Shown here: positions 45,722 through 57,212 of the stretch, one piece after another
Layout of the letters: each line of letters begins with the position of its first letter
Position numbering within the stretch: position 1 is the first letter of the stretch
Source of the DNA: Myxocyprinus asiaticus
Taxonomy: Eukaryota > Chordata > Actinopteri > Cypriniformes > Catostomidae
DNA length: 64,000 nucleotides
NCBI RefSeq assembly: GCF_019703515.2
Contig: NC_059347.1
Span: 21,429,001 to 21,493,000 of the forward strand
Direction: 5' to 3'
Position numbers and translations under genes: made by a program
The notes under the pieces: model-generated
The model's database searches: none
Told to the model about the DNA's origin: nothing
The model's input: only the letters and a program-made list of their open reading frames with translations

Positions 45722-47186
45722 TTGTGTGTTATTCCTGGTTGTGGTCGTTATCTCTCAACTTCGGATGGTCATGATCGCTGTCTTTCGTGTCTGGGCGCGA
45801 CCCACACAGAGGCAGCGTTTGTGGATGGTTCATGTTCTCATTGCGAGAACATGACCATGGCAACGTTGCGGTCGCGGCTTGCTTTCATAAGAAAGCAAGC
45901 CACCCCAGCAGCTCCCCGCCTCGGTCCTTCTACCTACGGGTATGAGGCCAGCGCAGCTAGCAATGGGGGCGATTTGGGGACACCAATGGGATAGTCTCCG
46001 CCGGGTATCCCCCTGCGGACCTCCCATTCCCCAGCACGCTCGTCTGCACCAATCACTTCCGGATGAGTTCGCCGGCTCGTCTCACGGCAAGTCTGGCTTC
46101 TTGTTCAGAGCCCGCGAAGATGATGAGCTCTTGAGCGCAGCATTGGAGAGCGGGCTTGTCCAGTCAGACACAGAAGCCTCAACTGGGCTTCCACCTCCGG
46201 GGATAATTGCCCAGTCACAAGCCAATGCCGAAATGACGGACATGCTTTCCCGGGCGGCCGCAAGCGTCGGGTTAGAGTGGAACCCTCCACTCTCCCATGA
46301 ACCCTCATGGCTTGATGATTGGTTCCTGGGCTCGTGGCGCCACTCAAAGCAGCCACGCCCCGCTCCATTGGCATTCTTCCCGGAAGTGCACGAGGAGCTG
46401 ACAAAAACGTGGGAGGCACCTTTTACTGCCCGGCCCCGATTCTGCAGTTCTCCCACTCTCACTACCCTCGATGGCGGTGCGGCCAGGGGCTATAAGGCGA
46501 TTCCCCCGGTGGATAAGGCGCTCACGGTGCACCTATGCCCGCAGAGCGCCGCCACCTGGCACGGACGCCCTAAGCTCCTGTCCAAGCCCTGTAGGCTCAC
46601 GTTATCCCTAACGGCTAAAGCCTACAGTGCTGCTGGACAAGCCACCTCTGCCCTGCACGCCATGGCTCTCCTGCAGGTCCACCAAGCCAAGGCATTGAAA
46701 GAACTGCACGAGGGTAGTTCCGCCCCAGATTTGATGCAGGAAATGCACTTGGCAACCGGCCTCACTCTCTGAGCGACAAAGGTCATGGCGCAGTCTCTCG
46801 GGCAGACGATGGCCACACTAGTGGTCCAGGAGCGCCACCTTTGGCTCAACCTGGTCGAGATGGGCGAGGCCGACAAGACACGGTTCCTTGCTGCCCCAAT
46901 TTCCCAGGCTGGCCTATTCGGCAACACCATCGAGGACTTTGCCCAGCAGTTCTCGGCGGTGAAGCAGCAGACGGAGGCAATCCGGCATATCCTGTCCCGG
47001 TGCAGCTCAAGATCCCGCACCCCGTCTGCTTGTCGCCAAGGGCATCCCCCTGCGGTGACTGCAACGGGTCCGCTGCAGCCCGCCTCTTCGGCCAGGCCCC
47101 GGCGTGGAGCCCACCGCAGGAAGCAGACGCCACCCGTCTTACAGCCTGCGCCTAAGAACCCACGGAGGTTGTCAAAGCGCCCCTGA
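45722..47186 (+). pseudogene. DIRS gag-like protein (ORF1), broken
   Basis: Starts at 45722 with a Cys-rich head: CVIPGCGRYL, CLSCLGATHTEAAF and CSHCENM. A frameshift near 45942-45994 moves it to the frame 45942-46772 (DDELLSAALESGL, then SAAGQATSALHAMALLQVHQAKALKEL). A TGA at 46770-46772 is followed in the same frame by ATKVMAQSLGQTMATLVVQE and RHLWLNL up to 47186, ending in a basic tail (RSRTPSACRQG, RRGAHRRKQ). The last part corresponds to the fragment at 3009 in the first DIRS copy. The protein probably packages RNA; that is inferred. Confidence 0.75.
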
Positions 47187-47305
47187 GACAGGCGACCCAG
47201 AGATGAGGGAACCCACTCACCTGGAGCTGGTAAAAAGACCACTTCATCCCCCGGTGAAAGGCCGGGCGGAAAATCTTTTGTTGCCTTTTTGTTTGATTTC
47301 GCTGC

Positions 47306-49250
47306 ATGCCCAAGTGGCTGCAGTACCCAACAGTTCAGCAAAAGAGCGGCTTCCTTCCTCCCTGGGTCACATACCCGGTGTGCACGGTCGTCACCACGAC
47401 AACCGTCCACGGGTTTTTTTTTTCTTGCAGGATTGGTGCTCCAGTGGTGGCCTTTCCACCCCTGACCACCCAGCTGTGGCACTCAGCTGCCCCTGATGTG
47501 GCAGTCTCCACGGGTTATGAGGACAGGCCTCTTCCTCCACCATCCCAGGCTGTTCCGGGGGTGGTCACAAGGAGCCAGGTAAGTGCTTTGATGTCCCTAG
47601 ACTCAGCACGGCCACGACGTGGTGTGGCACCTCGAGCTTTGCCCCGCCGCGAGGCCCCACCTGCTGGTACGTCCGACGACGTTGTCCCCTTGGTCCCCCT
47701 TGCGCAGAACTTGGACGCGTGGCTTGCTCTTTACAATCCGTCGCGATGGCTGATCTGGACCGTCCGGCTCGGCTACGCAATTCAGTTCACCAGGCACCCA
47801 TCCAGGTTCAGCAGTATTCACTTCACCTTGGTCAAGAGCGAAAACGCTGCTACCTTGCGCGCGGAAATCGCTACCCTCCTACGGAAGGGCGCGATAGAAC
47901 CTGTCCCTCCAGCTGAGATGAAGAAGGGGTTTTACAGCCCCTACTTCATCGTACCGAAAAAAAGGCGGTGGGTTGCGGCCAATCTTGGACCTGCGAGTAC
48001 TGAACCAGGCTTTACACAGACTCCTGTTCAAGATGCTGACACAAAAACGCATTCTGGTGAGCGTCCGGCATCAAGATTAGTTTGCGGTGGTAGACCTGAA
48101 GGATGCATACTTCCACGTCTCGATCCTTCCTCGACACAGACCCTTCCTGTGGTTTACATTCGAGGGTCAGGCGAATCAGTACAAAGTCCTCCCTTTCAGC
48201 CTGTCCCTGTCTCCTCACGTCTTCATGAAGGTCGCAGAGGCTGCCCTTGCCCCATTAAGGGAGGCGGGTATTCGCATTCTCAACTATCTTGACGACTGGC
48301 TAATCCTAGCTCACTCTCGAGACATGTTGTGCGCACACAGGGACCTGGTGCTCTCACACCTCAGCCGACTAGGGCTTTGGGTCAACTGGGAAAAGAGCAA
48401 GCTCCTCCCGGTTCAGAGCATCTCTTTTCTCGGTTTGGAGTTGGACTCTACGAACGAGCGTGCCCAGTCGGTGCTGGCCTGTTTGAAGTTGTTCAAACAG
48501 AAAACAGCGGTTCCACTGAAACTTCTTCAGAGGCTCCTGGGGCATATGGCATCCTCGGACGTGGCCACCCCGCTCGGGTTGATGCATATGAGGCCGCTTC
48601 AGCACCGGCTCCAGACTCAAGTCCCGAGATGGGCATGGTGCCACGGGACACATCGCGTGATCATCACGCCAGTCTGTCACCATCTTTTCAGCCCTTGGAC
48701 CAACCTCTCGTTTCTACGGGCAGGTGTTCCTCTAGAACTGGTCCCCAGGCGCATCGTGGTCACGACAGACACCTCCAAAACAGACTAGGGCACTGTTTGC
48801 AACAGGCACGCAGTCGCCGGCCTCTGGACGGGTCCGTGACTGCATTGGCACATCAACTGCCTCAAGATGTTGGTAATTCTGCTTGCCCTGCGGAGGTTCC
48901 GGCCATTGATCCAGGGCAAGCACGTGTTAGTTTGGACAGACAACATGGCAACGGTAGCATATTTCAACCGCCAAGGCGGTCTGCGCGCTCGTTGTATGTC
49001 ACAACTCGCCCGCTGTCTCCTCCTCTGGAGTCAGCAGCACTTCAAGTAGCTGTGAGCCACTCACATCCTGGACAACCTCAACACTACAGCGGACACGCTG
49101 TCACGGCAGGTTACCCTCAGTGGAGAGTGGAGACTCCACCCTCAGGTGGTCCAGCTGATTTGGAGTCGATTCGGACGGGCACAGGTAGACCTGCTTGCCT
49201 CCCAAGAATCCTCCCACTGCCTGCTCTGGTACGCCCTCACCGAGGCTCCC
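47306..49250 (+). pseudogene. DIRS reverse transcriptase / RNase H, two frameshifts
   Basis: Frame 47306-48292 contributes the N-terminal extension and RT start up to KGFYSPYFIVPKKRR. A shift near 47975 puts the rest in the frame from 48000 on: FAVVDLKDAYFHVSI (first Asp), NYLDDWLILAHS (catalytic YLDD, 48284-48313), SFLGLELDS and LLQRLLGHMASS, then TTDTSKTD at the RNase H start. A TAG at 48786-48788 interrupts. RNase H resumes with VLVWTDNMATVAYFNRQGG (48924-48980) and LARCLLLWSQ. The linker before the recombinase reads VDLLASQESSHCLLW in another frame. Both RT catalytic motifs are intact by sequence. Confidence 0.85.
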
Positions 49251-49254
49251 CTCG

Positions 49255-49492
49255 GCATAGGCTACGAGCCCATTCTACCAGGGGTGTAGCGGCTTCCTGG
49301 GCCCTGGCCAGGGGTGCCTCTCTAACAGACATTTGCAGAGCAGCGGGCTGGGCAACACCCAACACCTTTTCAAGGTTCTACAACCTCCAGGTGGAACTGA
49401 TTTCGTCCCAGGTGCACGCAACACAAGCGGATAAGCCCGAGATAGCCGGCCAGGTGTATCACTTGCACATAGCGCCTTCCACCTCCTTTTGA
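49255..49492 (+). pseudogene. Tyrosine recombinase C-terminus only
   Basis: The frame reads RAHSTRGVAASWALARGAS, then DICRAAGWATPNTFSRFYN. It keeps the HxxR box (HSTR) and the nucleophile region RFYN. The roughly 250 residues before it, including the first catalytic Arg, are missing: RNase H linker sequence at about 49250 is joined directly to this part. The third DIRS copy keeps the missing section. Confidence 0.85.
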
Positions 49493-50196
49493 GCTGAAGA
49501 TGTGCGCCATTAATTCCCAGTAGTGTTCACAAGTTTGTTCCCTGGTTGACTTCCTCCGAGCCCTGTGGCAGTCGAGTTTTCGGAGAGATTCGCTGCTGGC
49601 CCAGTACATGTGCTAACTAAGAGTCCTGTTCTGGGGTAGGTGCACCACATGTTGCGGTTCCCTGTAAGGCTAACCTCATGCGATACATATCTTCCGCTAA
49701 TTCGTTTTCCTGTTGGCAAACTGCATCTTCCTTGGGCAGAGCCCCTCTGCCCCAGTCTCCATGTTTGTAGTAACTCCTCCCCCATTGGGCAGGATCTACC
49801 TTGAAGAATCTCCACATGGTTGGAAAGACCATGTGACGTATACTTCCACTTAAATATCCCCCCCTCTCTTTGGGCGAGGTGTGGTCTCCGCTGTGTTTTC
49901 CCCTTGGGAGGGACACTCCCCGACTAGACCTGGCGGCCCAGTCGGATAATCCCCCTTCTTTTTTAGGGAGTAGAAAAAAGAGAAGGGGAAAAGAGGCCAC
50001 GACTGGGTTAAGCCTGTCTATCTCTTGGGTAGTCGACTTGTCCCCAGAAAGGGCCGTTCAACACTCATAACTATGTTGGGGGAGGTTACGTGTTGACCTG
50101 GTGTGCTGGCTATGAGGCACACAGTAGTCTGCCCACCACACACCGCCAGTTCACGTAACACAGTTACACGTAACAGCCAATTGTGGCATTTCGTAT

Positions 50197-50320
50197 AGGG
50201 ACCCCTAGTGTCACTACATCGACACTACGTCGAGTGAGTGACAGATAGGGAATGTCATGGTTACTTGTGTAACCTCCGTTCCCTGATGGAGGGAACGAGA
50301 CGTTGTGTCCCTCCTGCCAA
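50197..50320. repeat. DIRS internal complementary region (ICR)
   Basis: The first part (GGACCCCTAGTG to GACAGATAGGGAA) is complementary to the element's left edge; the second (CATGGTTACTTGTG to AACGAGACGTTGTG) is complementary to its right edge. The two meet at AATGTCATGG. This is the known DIRS arrangement in which the ICR spans the junction of the circular form. Confidence 0.88.
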
Positions 50321-50358
50321 AATGCTGAACTACCCGCTGAAATGGCCGGACCATATAT

Positions 50359-50537
50359 CGGCTCCTCGGCATAAAACCTGAATGAGTGGTTGCATACTAG
50401 CTCCTTTTATACCCGTATGTCCGGGGGAGTGGCATGCAAATACCACTCGCCAATTTTCATTGGCATTTTATCAAAGACCAGAGGTGTCTCGGGCTCCCAA
50501 GAGTGACCCCTAGTGTCACTACATCGACACAACATCT
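50359..50537. repeat. DIRS right inverted terminal repeat
   Basis: Inverse of 45290-45471. It is followed by an additional right-edge sequence (CTCGTTCCCTCCATCAGGG to GTAACCATGACGTT) absent from the left end. Confidence 0.9.
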
Positions 50538-50584
50538 CGTTCCCTCCATCAGGGAACAGAGGTTACACAAGTAACCATGACGTT

Positions 50585-51387
50585 ATGTCCTTTTTGTGGA
50601 TACTGAATTTGTTAGCTTTGTCAATTCTCTGCTCTACGTCTCTGTGCTTTGTTCAAATTGATTAATTGTTTTCAACACTAGGTATTACAGGAGCCCCTTG
50701 GTATAAGTTAGCATACATATCCATTCAAGTATTAGTTCCGATGCTCTAATTTGATTGCACAAGCAGCGTTCTAAGAGTGTTCATATTTCTTGTAACAATG
50801 ATAGAACGTATCATACCATTTGTACCATTCTGCAAGCTGTCAGTTTGTGCACTGGTCAGCGACACCCAACAGCTGATCCTGCTTTGACTTATTTTGGAAC
50901 TATTTTAGTTGGTGGAGCAAAGATAAACAGAATAACTGTCTAAAACATACTCAATATTAGCTTCATTTTATAGAACTGTTGTATCCACCTTTTTCCTGAA
51001 CGAGGAAGTGTTCTACGATTCATAATGGATGCCTGCATTCGTTTGCCAGTCTCCAGTGTTTTCACTCGCATAGGTGTACTTATTTTCTTAGCAGACAATG
51101 TGATTTTTAGTGTATCAAATTTGTAAAAAAAAAAAAAAGAATAAAAAAGGTGTGTGGCTCCACAGTGCTGATACTTTAGAGAGTCGCAATGACCATTTCT
51201 TGACAGGGCTTCGCTCGTCAAAGTTTTGGAGTGGGTGGAAAACGTGAAGCTATTTCTGCCATGACAGCTCTCGGAAAGATTTAACATATTTATGTGGGTA
51301 TGACATATTGATAGGATATTGGTATTGGCTGACTTTGATGCACTGCATCTGGTGCTGCGGAGTAAATACGGAGGCTTGCTAGAAAAT
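50585..51387. other. Spacer between two opposed DIRS elements
   Basis: An A-run lies at 51126-51138. Frames at 50755-50943 and 51287-50940 show no domain. Confidence 0.45.
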
Positions 51388-51659
51388 CGTCATGGTTACT
51401 TTCGTAACCTCCGTTCCCTGATGGAGGGAATGAGACGTTGTGTCGATGTAGTGACACTAGGGGTCACTCTTGGGAGCCCCAAACACCTCTGCTTTTTTGA
51501 AAAAAGGCCAATGAGAATTGGCAAGTGGCATTTGCATGCCATTCCCCCGGACATACAGGTATAAAAGGAGCTAGTATGCAACCACTCATTCAGGTTTTGT
51601 GCTGAGGAGCCGAGACCAGGTCCTGGCCATTTCAGCGGGTAGTTCAACATTGTGGCAAG

Positions 51660-51780
51660 AGGGACACAACGTCTCGTTCCCTCCATCAGGGAACGGAGGT
51701 TACGAAAGTAACCATGATGTTCCCTATCTGTCACTCACTCGACGTTGTGTTGATGTAGTGACACTAGGGGTCCCTATACA
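51660..51780. repeat. DIRS internal complementary region (ICR)
   Basis: Contains GTTCCCTCCATCAGGGAACGG, GTAACCATGATGTTCCC and TATCTGTCACTCACTCG in order: right-edge sequence running directly into left-edge sequence around a central GTT (51712-51714). It matches a circle junction of the element. Confidence 0.88.
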
Positions 51781-52492
51781 AAATGCCACAACTATCTGAA
51801 CTGTGTTATGTGAACTGGCGGTGTGTGATGGGCAGACCGCTGTGTGCCTCGTAGCCAGCGCACCAGGCCGTCACGTAACCTCCCCCAACGCTCTTATGAG
51901 CGTCGAATGGTCCATCAGGAACAAGTCGACTGCCCAACTATAGGGACAGGCTAGCCCAGCCGAGGCCTCTTTCCCTCTCTTTTCTCCCCAAAAAGAGTGG
52001 AATTTGTTAACTGACTGGGAGCCATAATTATCTGTGTTGGGCGGTGTCCCTCCCAAGGGGAAGACACAGTGGAGACCGGGGGGGGGGGGGTATTTTGAGT
52101 GGAATACATCACATGGTCTTACCGAGTCTTGATGGAAATATGTCATGTGGAGAGGTCCCATGGTAGGTCCTACCCAAAGGGGGAGGAGTTTCTACAGAGC
52201 ATGGCGACGGGGGGCAGAGGGGCTTCTGCCCAAGGAAGACGCAGTTTGCTGACAGGGAAACGATTTTGCGGAAGATATCACATGGGGTCGCCTTCAGGGA
52301 ACCAGCACATGTGGAGCACCTCAGTACAGGGGCTCATTAGCGCACGTACTGGGCCAGTCAGTGAGTTTCTTCACAAACTCAACTGCCAGAGGGCTAAGGA
52401 GGAAAGTCATCCAGGGATCACAGTCTGTGAACATGACTGGGAGTCAAGAGTGCACGTCTTCACCTCAAGGGAGGGGCCAGCTGTCCCGGAAC

Positions 52493-53395
52493 TTACCTGC
52501 TCATGCCTGCCAATACACGGGACAAGACCGGCTCAACCCGGAGATTGTAGAACCTTGCAAAGGTGTTGGGTGTTGCCCAGCCCGCTGCTCTGCAGATGTC
52601 TGCCAAAGAGGTGCCACTAGCCAGGGCCCAGGAGGCCGCCACACTCCTGGTAGAGTGGGCTCGTAATCCCGCAGGGGGTGGCACATCCTGAGCCTGATAT
52701 GCCATTGCGATGGCGTCAATGACCCAGTGGGTGATCCTCTGTTTGGAGACAGCCCTTCCTTTCCGCTGTCCACCAAAGCAGACAAAGAGCTGCTCGGAGC
52801 TTCTAAGGCTCTGCGTGCAATCCAAATAGATGCATATAGCTCACACCGGACACAGCAACGCCAAGGCTGGGTCTGCCTCCTCCTGGGGCAGCACTTGCAA
52901 GTTCACCACCTGATCCCTAAAAGGGGTCGTGGGAACCTTGGGCACATATCCCGGTCAGGGTCTCAGGATCACGTGAGAGTAACCCGGACCGAACTCCAGG
53001 CATGATTCGCTGACAAAGAATGCCTGCAGGTCCCATACCCTTTTGATGGAAGTGAGCGCAGTCAGGAGGGCAGTCTTCAAAGAGAGTGCCTTATGCTCAG
53101 CTAACTCCAAGGGCTCAAAGAGAGCTCCCTGTAGACCCCGAAGGACTACAGAGAGGTCCCACGAGGGGACGAGGCGCGGTCTGGAGGGATTCAACCTCCT
53201 AGCGCCTCTCAGGAACCTGATGATCAAGTCGTGCTTCCCCAAGTACTTACCATCTACTGCATCGTGATGAGCTGAAATAGTGGCTACATACACCTTCAAG
53301 GTGGAGCATGGAGCGTGAGATCCGAGAACCACATCTGGGTGGGCCAGTAGGTTGCTACTAGGACGACTTGCTCCTCGTCCTCCCTGACCTTGCAC
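52493..53395 (-). pseudogene. DIRS tyrosine recombinase, one premature stop
   Basis: Reading from 53395: APCSTLKVYVATISAHHD (core-binding helices), LSLKTALLTALTSIKRVWDL, then TGA at 52957-52955 followed in the same frame by PGYVPKVPTTPFRDQVV and LDCTQSLRSSEQLFVCFGG (52831-52770). Then come RAHSTRSVAASWALASGTS with the HxxR box and RFYN with the nucleophile Tyr near 52540. About 300 codons are in one frame, broken only by the TGA, which stands where the family normally has Arg (CGA to TGA likely). It inserts circular cDNA in intact relatives. Confidence 0.85.
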
Positions 53396-53451
53396 AGGGT
53401 CTGTGCAAGTAGGCTCACTGGGGGAAACGCATATTTGCGTAGTCCAGGGGG

Positions 53452-53643
53452 CTAGCTGTGTGCCAGCGCATCTATACCGAGGGGTGCTTCAGTCAGGGCG
53501 TACCAAAGCGGGCAGTGGGAGGATTCCCGGGAAGCAAACAGGTCTACCTGTGCTCGACCGAATCGACTCCAAATCAGCTGGACCACCTGAGGGTGGAGTT
53601 TCCACTCTCCTCTGAGGGTACACTGATGTGACAGCATGTCCAC
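53452..53643 (-). pseudogene. DIRS RNase H / linker tail
   Basis: The frame reads MLSHQCTLRGEWKLHPQ, then VQLIWSRFGRAQVDLFASR and SSHCPLWYAL. It corresponds to the segment between RNase H and recombinase in the 45.3-kb copy (about 49100-49240). It begins at the deletion junction, so no upstream domain is attached. Confidence 0.75.
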
Positions 53644-53983
53644 TGCGGTGTTGAGGTCGCCCGGGACCTTCTCTGCACTGCACGGGTGCAGAGGGGGAGA
53701 AGCCGCTGAAATGCGCCGTAAATCCAGCAGTTTTGAGGTGCGTCTTTGGAGGGAATTGAATTCAGTTCACTGAATACAACCGCTCGGCTCCGAAGAGAAA
53801 ATCTGAATGAGTGGTTGCATACCAGCTCCTTTTATACCCGTATGTCTGGGGGAGTGGCATGCAAATTCCACTCGCCAATCCTCATTGGCCTTTTTTCAAA
53901 AAAGCAGAGATGTTTGGGGCTCCCAAGAGTGACCCCTAGTGTCACTAAATCGACACAATGTCGAGTGAGTGACAGATAGGGAA

Positions 53984-55261
53984 ACACAGACATACTGAGT
54001 TAAGCATGTGGACATACTGCTGCACAATTAGACAAAATGCAAGGCATGATGCATCATGCCTTGCATTTATATACTGTATTTCAGCAGAGCTGTGATTACC
54101 TCTGGCACTCGCCCTGTGGCTTTGTCTTCAGCTGAATCACAGCCATGCTGATATTTAGGACAGCAACAGCGCTCTTGCTAGAATTATGTTATGTAAATGC
54201 AAAATTTATTTTACATGCAATGGGATCATGCCACAATGTGGCTTGTAAACAAAGTCATATTAAACAGTCTGAAGCAGTTTGTTTCCTCCTCTTATTGCAT
54301 CTCCTCTGACTGAAAAATAATACTTCAAAAATGGCAAATATCCTTTCATCAGTTTTTTTTTTATTTTATTTATTTATTTATTTATTTTGTAACATTTAAT
54401 TGTTCACAGAAAATAAGCTCTTTCATAAAACCCATAATTGACATTCAAGGGCAGCCATTTTACAACAACATTATCCTTTGTTAGCCCCTCTTTCATTTAA
54501 TTGCATACAATTTACTACAGTGACTTCATTAGCATGCTTAATGAATTGAAGGTGTCAGCTCCGTAAAGTACCCCATATTTAAATCAATAGTTCAACATTA
54601 ATATACAATGCCCTGCTTCTGTCCTTACCTTGTGAAGTGCTGGTGTTCTTGTTCAGCACTGCGGTGGGTAAAAAGATTTGACAGGTCAATAAGGCCTCGT
54701 GTGGAGTCTGAAGTGGACAGCTGGTCCAGTTTAAAGTGGTGCTGAGCTTCAGATTCATTTGAATATGAAGCTGGGGTGATTGTTAATGTCATTGATTTAT
54801 GTAGAAAACGGCATGTCCCTAGACTCATTTACAAAGACGATACAGGGATTCCAAAGGATTAGTCAACCCATAAATTATCATTCTCAGCTTTTAGTGAATA
54901 ATGAATTTGAACAAAGCAATCATATGGCTTCAGAAGAATATAGCGCAAAAGTCATATGGACCACTTTTATGATCCTTTTATGGTCTTTTTTTAAACTTGT
55001 GTAATTACATCGAAAAGAGCAACCAGTGCAATTCTTCAAAATCCTGATTTTATATTCAATGGAAGAAATAAGTCATATACATTTGGAACAGCATGAGGGT
55101 GAGTAAATAATGACAATTTAAAGTTTCGGATGAGATATTCCATTAGTTAAAATGGTTTTGTCTATTGATGGAAAATCCTTTACCCTCAAAATGATGTATT
55201 GATGTTAAATGGTTTCTCAAAGAGTAAAAGGAATATCAGAGCAAACAGATATGAGAAAGAT
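53984..55261. other. Unassigned with a decayed MITE at 54850-55145
   Basis: An ATTT tract lies at 54350-54390. The part 54850-55145 has AGTCAACCCATAAATTATCATTCTC, AGAGCAACCAGTGCAATTCTTC and GCATGAGGGTGAGTAAATAATGAC, i.e. the cyprinid MITE (copy 7). Nothing else recognised. Confidence 0.5.
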
Positions 55262-56422
55262 AAATATTAGGCATGGGCATTTTAGCCATTTTTTCTACTC
55301 AAGTACTTGAAGTAATTACTTGAGTACTCGTCAAGTACAGCCAATGTTAACGAATAGTTCCAACATCTATTCATTAACATTGGCTGTTATAATGTAGTCT
55401 GTTACAGTAAGCACAAAAGAGGGCATAATCAAAATATAATGCATTATATTTTGTCATTATGTGAAGACTCGCTGGTCAATTCAATGCAACAATACTCAGA
55501 ACGCGTGTCTCTGTTCTTCCTTCAGGTTACCGTAATAAGCTTAGTAAGTGTGCAGCGCTGTTTCTGAACTATGTATCTGCAAACCGTGGTTTCAGTGATG
55601 CCATAATCATTGCATTTTTAAAATGCAGTGTTAAGTTGAAAATAGTTTTGAAGACCCTACATTCTGTTACATGAAGCTGTGCTCCATCTAGATGTTTGAA
55701 AGAAAGATTTTGCCTTGTGTGTGTGTGTGCATGCTTCTCCAGAGTATACTAGTGTAGAGTGCCATCTCTGTCCTGGACAGAAAGTCAAGCTGCGCTCTGT
55801 TGGAATTTGTTTCTGTGATTCATGCTTGGTCCCATTTAACTTGGAATTTTAAACTTCATACTGGGAAAACTGCAATGGAATGCCACTTTATTTTGGACAT
55901 ACAACTCATACGGAAATCTTCAGCTCTGATTTCGCTGAGATGCAGGTGTGTCACACAAAAATGTCGGCACTGAGGGAGATTTACAGTCAATGATAAACCT
56001 TAACTTTTATTAAATAATATACATTAATGAGTCAAAGTTTCTACATTATATGACAATAAAACCGGTTTAGCAAACATGGTCATAGACAAATGCTCAAAAC
56101 ACGGTGGATTAAACTTTCTTTTGATTATCGTAAACCTGTAGAACAAACGCTAGCATTGCAGCAACGTTTATCAGTTTGGTTGCTATGAGACGTCTCTGTT
56201 GACAATCAAGGTACTGCTGAAAATGACAACGTAATCAATCTCAAAATTAAAAATAAGGCCCCTCTTTGATTCGTAGTGTATAGTTGTCAGGTAGTTGTCA
56301 CTGAATTTTGAATTCAGTGAAAAGTCACGTCAAGCATTTTCATTTTCGATCATCGTTTTCATGATCGATCATTGCAATCACTTCTGAGTACTCGGGTCCT
56401 GGAGTACTCGTGCCCATCCCTA
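55262..56422. repeat. hAT-type MITE candidate
   Basis: The left end is TAGGCATGGGCATTTTAGCC and ACTCAAGTACTTG; the right end is GAGTACTCGTGCCCATCCCTA, an imperfect inverse. No transposase frame. The target duplication is unclear. Confidence 0.5.
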
Positions 56423-57132
56423 GTAAGTATTGATGTGGACACAGTATCTCTGTCATTTCCTCATCAATGTACACTCTCTGCTCACAGACAGAGTGATATG
56501 ACAGTCTGGAGCCATCACTATTTACTCAGTAAGAGGAGAAAAGACTGATTGCTGGTGTATTGCCTCCATATGAGGTATAGATGCACCAGGAATGGACCCT
56601 GTTTGCATATCAATCTTTAGTGTTCTTTGTGAGAATTAATGTAGAAGCGGCTCAGCTGGGCCAAAATATTTGTTAATATGTAAAGCTGCTCTCTGCTAGT
56701 GATTCAGCAGCTCATCAAAGACACCATCAAGCTGAAAAAGCCTTTATCCAATCCTGTAACGATTGAGCTATGCTAATTTGGGCTCCCTCCTCTATCAAAC
56801 ACAAAAACAAAAAGAATAGACTGCAGGGGGTTTTCCCTCTAGATGAGGAAGTGTTTAACTGAGCAGTTTGTGTCATTTAATTACCACAGATTAAAATGAG
56901 ACTTCAGCATTTTTTAATTACTATTATGGTGGTACCTCGTTGGGAAGAGATGGATGAAACTAAAGGAATTTGCATTATTAACCGCATGCTGTTAATTCAA
57001 TGTATTTGTGGTGCTTAATGAACCAAACTGGTTTACGGGTTCTATTGACTTCACTGATTTGACAGACATTGTCCTTAAATGTTCACCAGTCAGTAAAGGA
57101 AATGAGTCTCTGCAGTAATACTTTACAATATT
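56423..57132. other. Unassigned spacer
   Basis: No coding frame or repeat end recognised. Confidence 0.4.
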
Positions 57133-57212
57133 TGAACAGTATAAGGACGGGCAAGGAGGAGATGGAAACTGGCTGAACAGTCAATGTAAGTTTATGGACT
57201 CATGGACTCAAG

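Larger units (their letters stand above)
45272..50584 (+). mobile_element. DIRS-1-like retrotransposon, nearly complete except recombinase
   Basis: The left end GTTCCCTATCTGTC starts at 45272 and the right end AACCATGACGTT stops at 50584, so a GTT is at each edge and no longer target duplication is seen, as expected for circular DIRS DNA inserted by a tyrosine recombinase. It has inverted terminal repeats (45290-45471 against 50359-50537) and an internal complementary region (50197-50320). Genes in order: gag-like, RT/RNase H, recombinase C-terminus. Most of the recombinase is deleted. Confidence 0.9.
51388..53983 (-). mobile_element. DIRS-1-like element, internally deleted, keeps recombinase
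   Basis: Minus orientation, same family as the 45.3-kb copy. The element's 5' terminal repeat is at 53983-53770 and its 3' terminal repeat at 51388-51620, with the ICR at 51660-51780. Gag, RT and most of RNase H are missing: the leader (about 53665-53700) is joined directly to the end of RNase H. The edges read CGTCATGG at the left and GATAGGGAA at the right; GTT edges are less clear than in the other copy. Confidence 0.88.

Noticed and set aside
47306..47600. CRISPR-like or tandem array
   Set aside because: No regularly spaced repeats anywhere in the window; the base composition and elements are eukaryotic.
48329..49492. A 387-residue protein as a gene of its own
   Set aside because: Most of it is an out-of-frame shadow of RT/RNase H; only the last about 80 residues are the real recombinase C-terminus.
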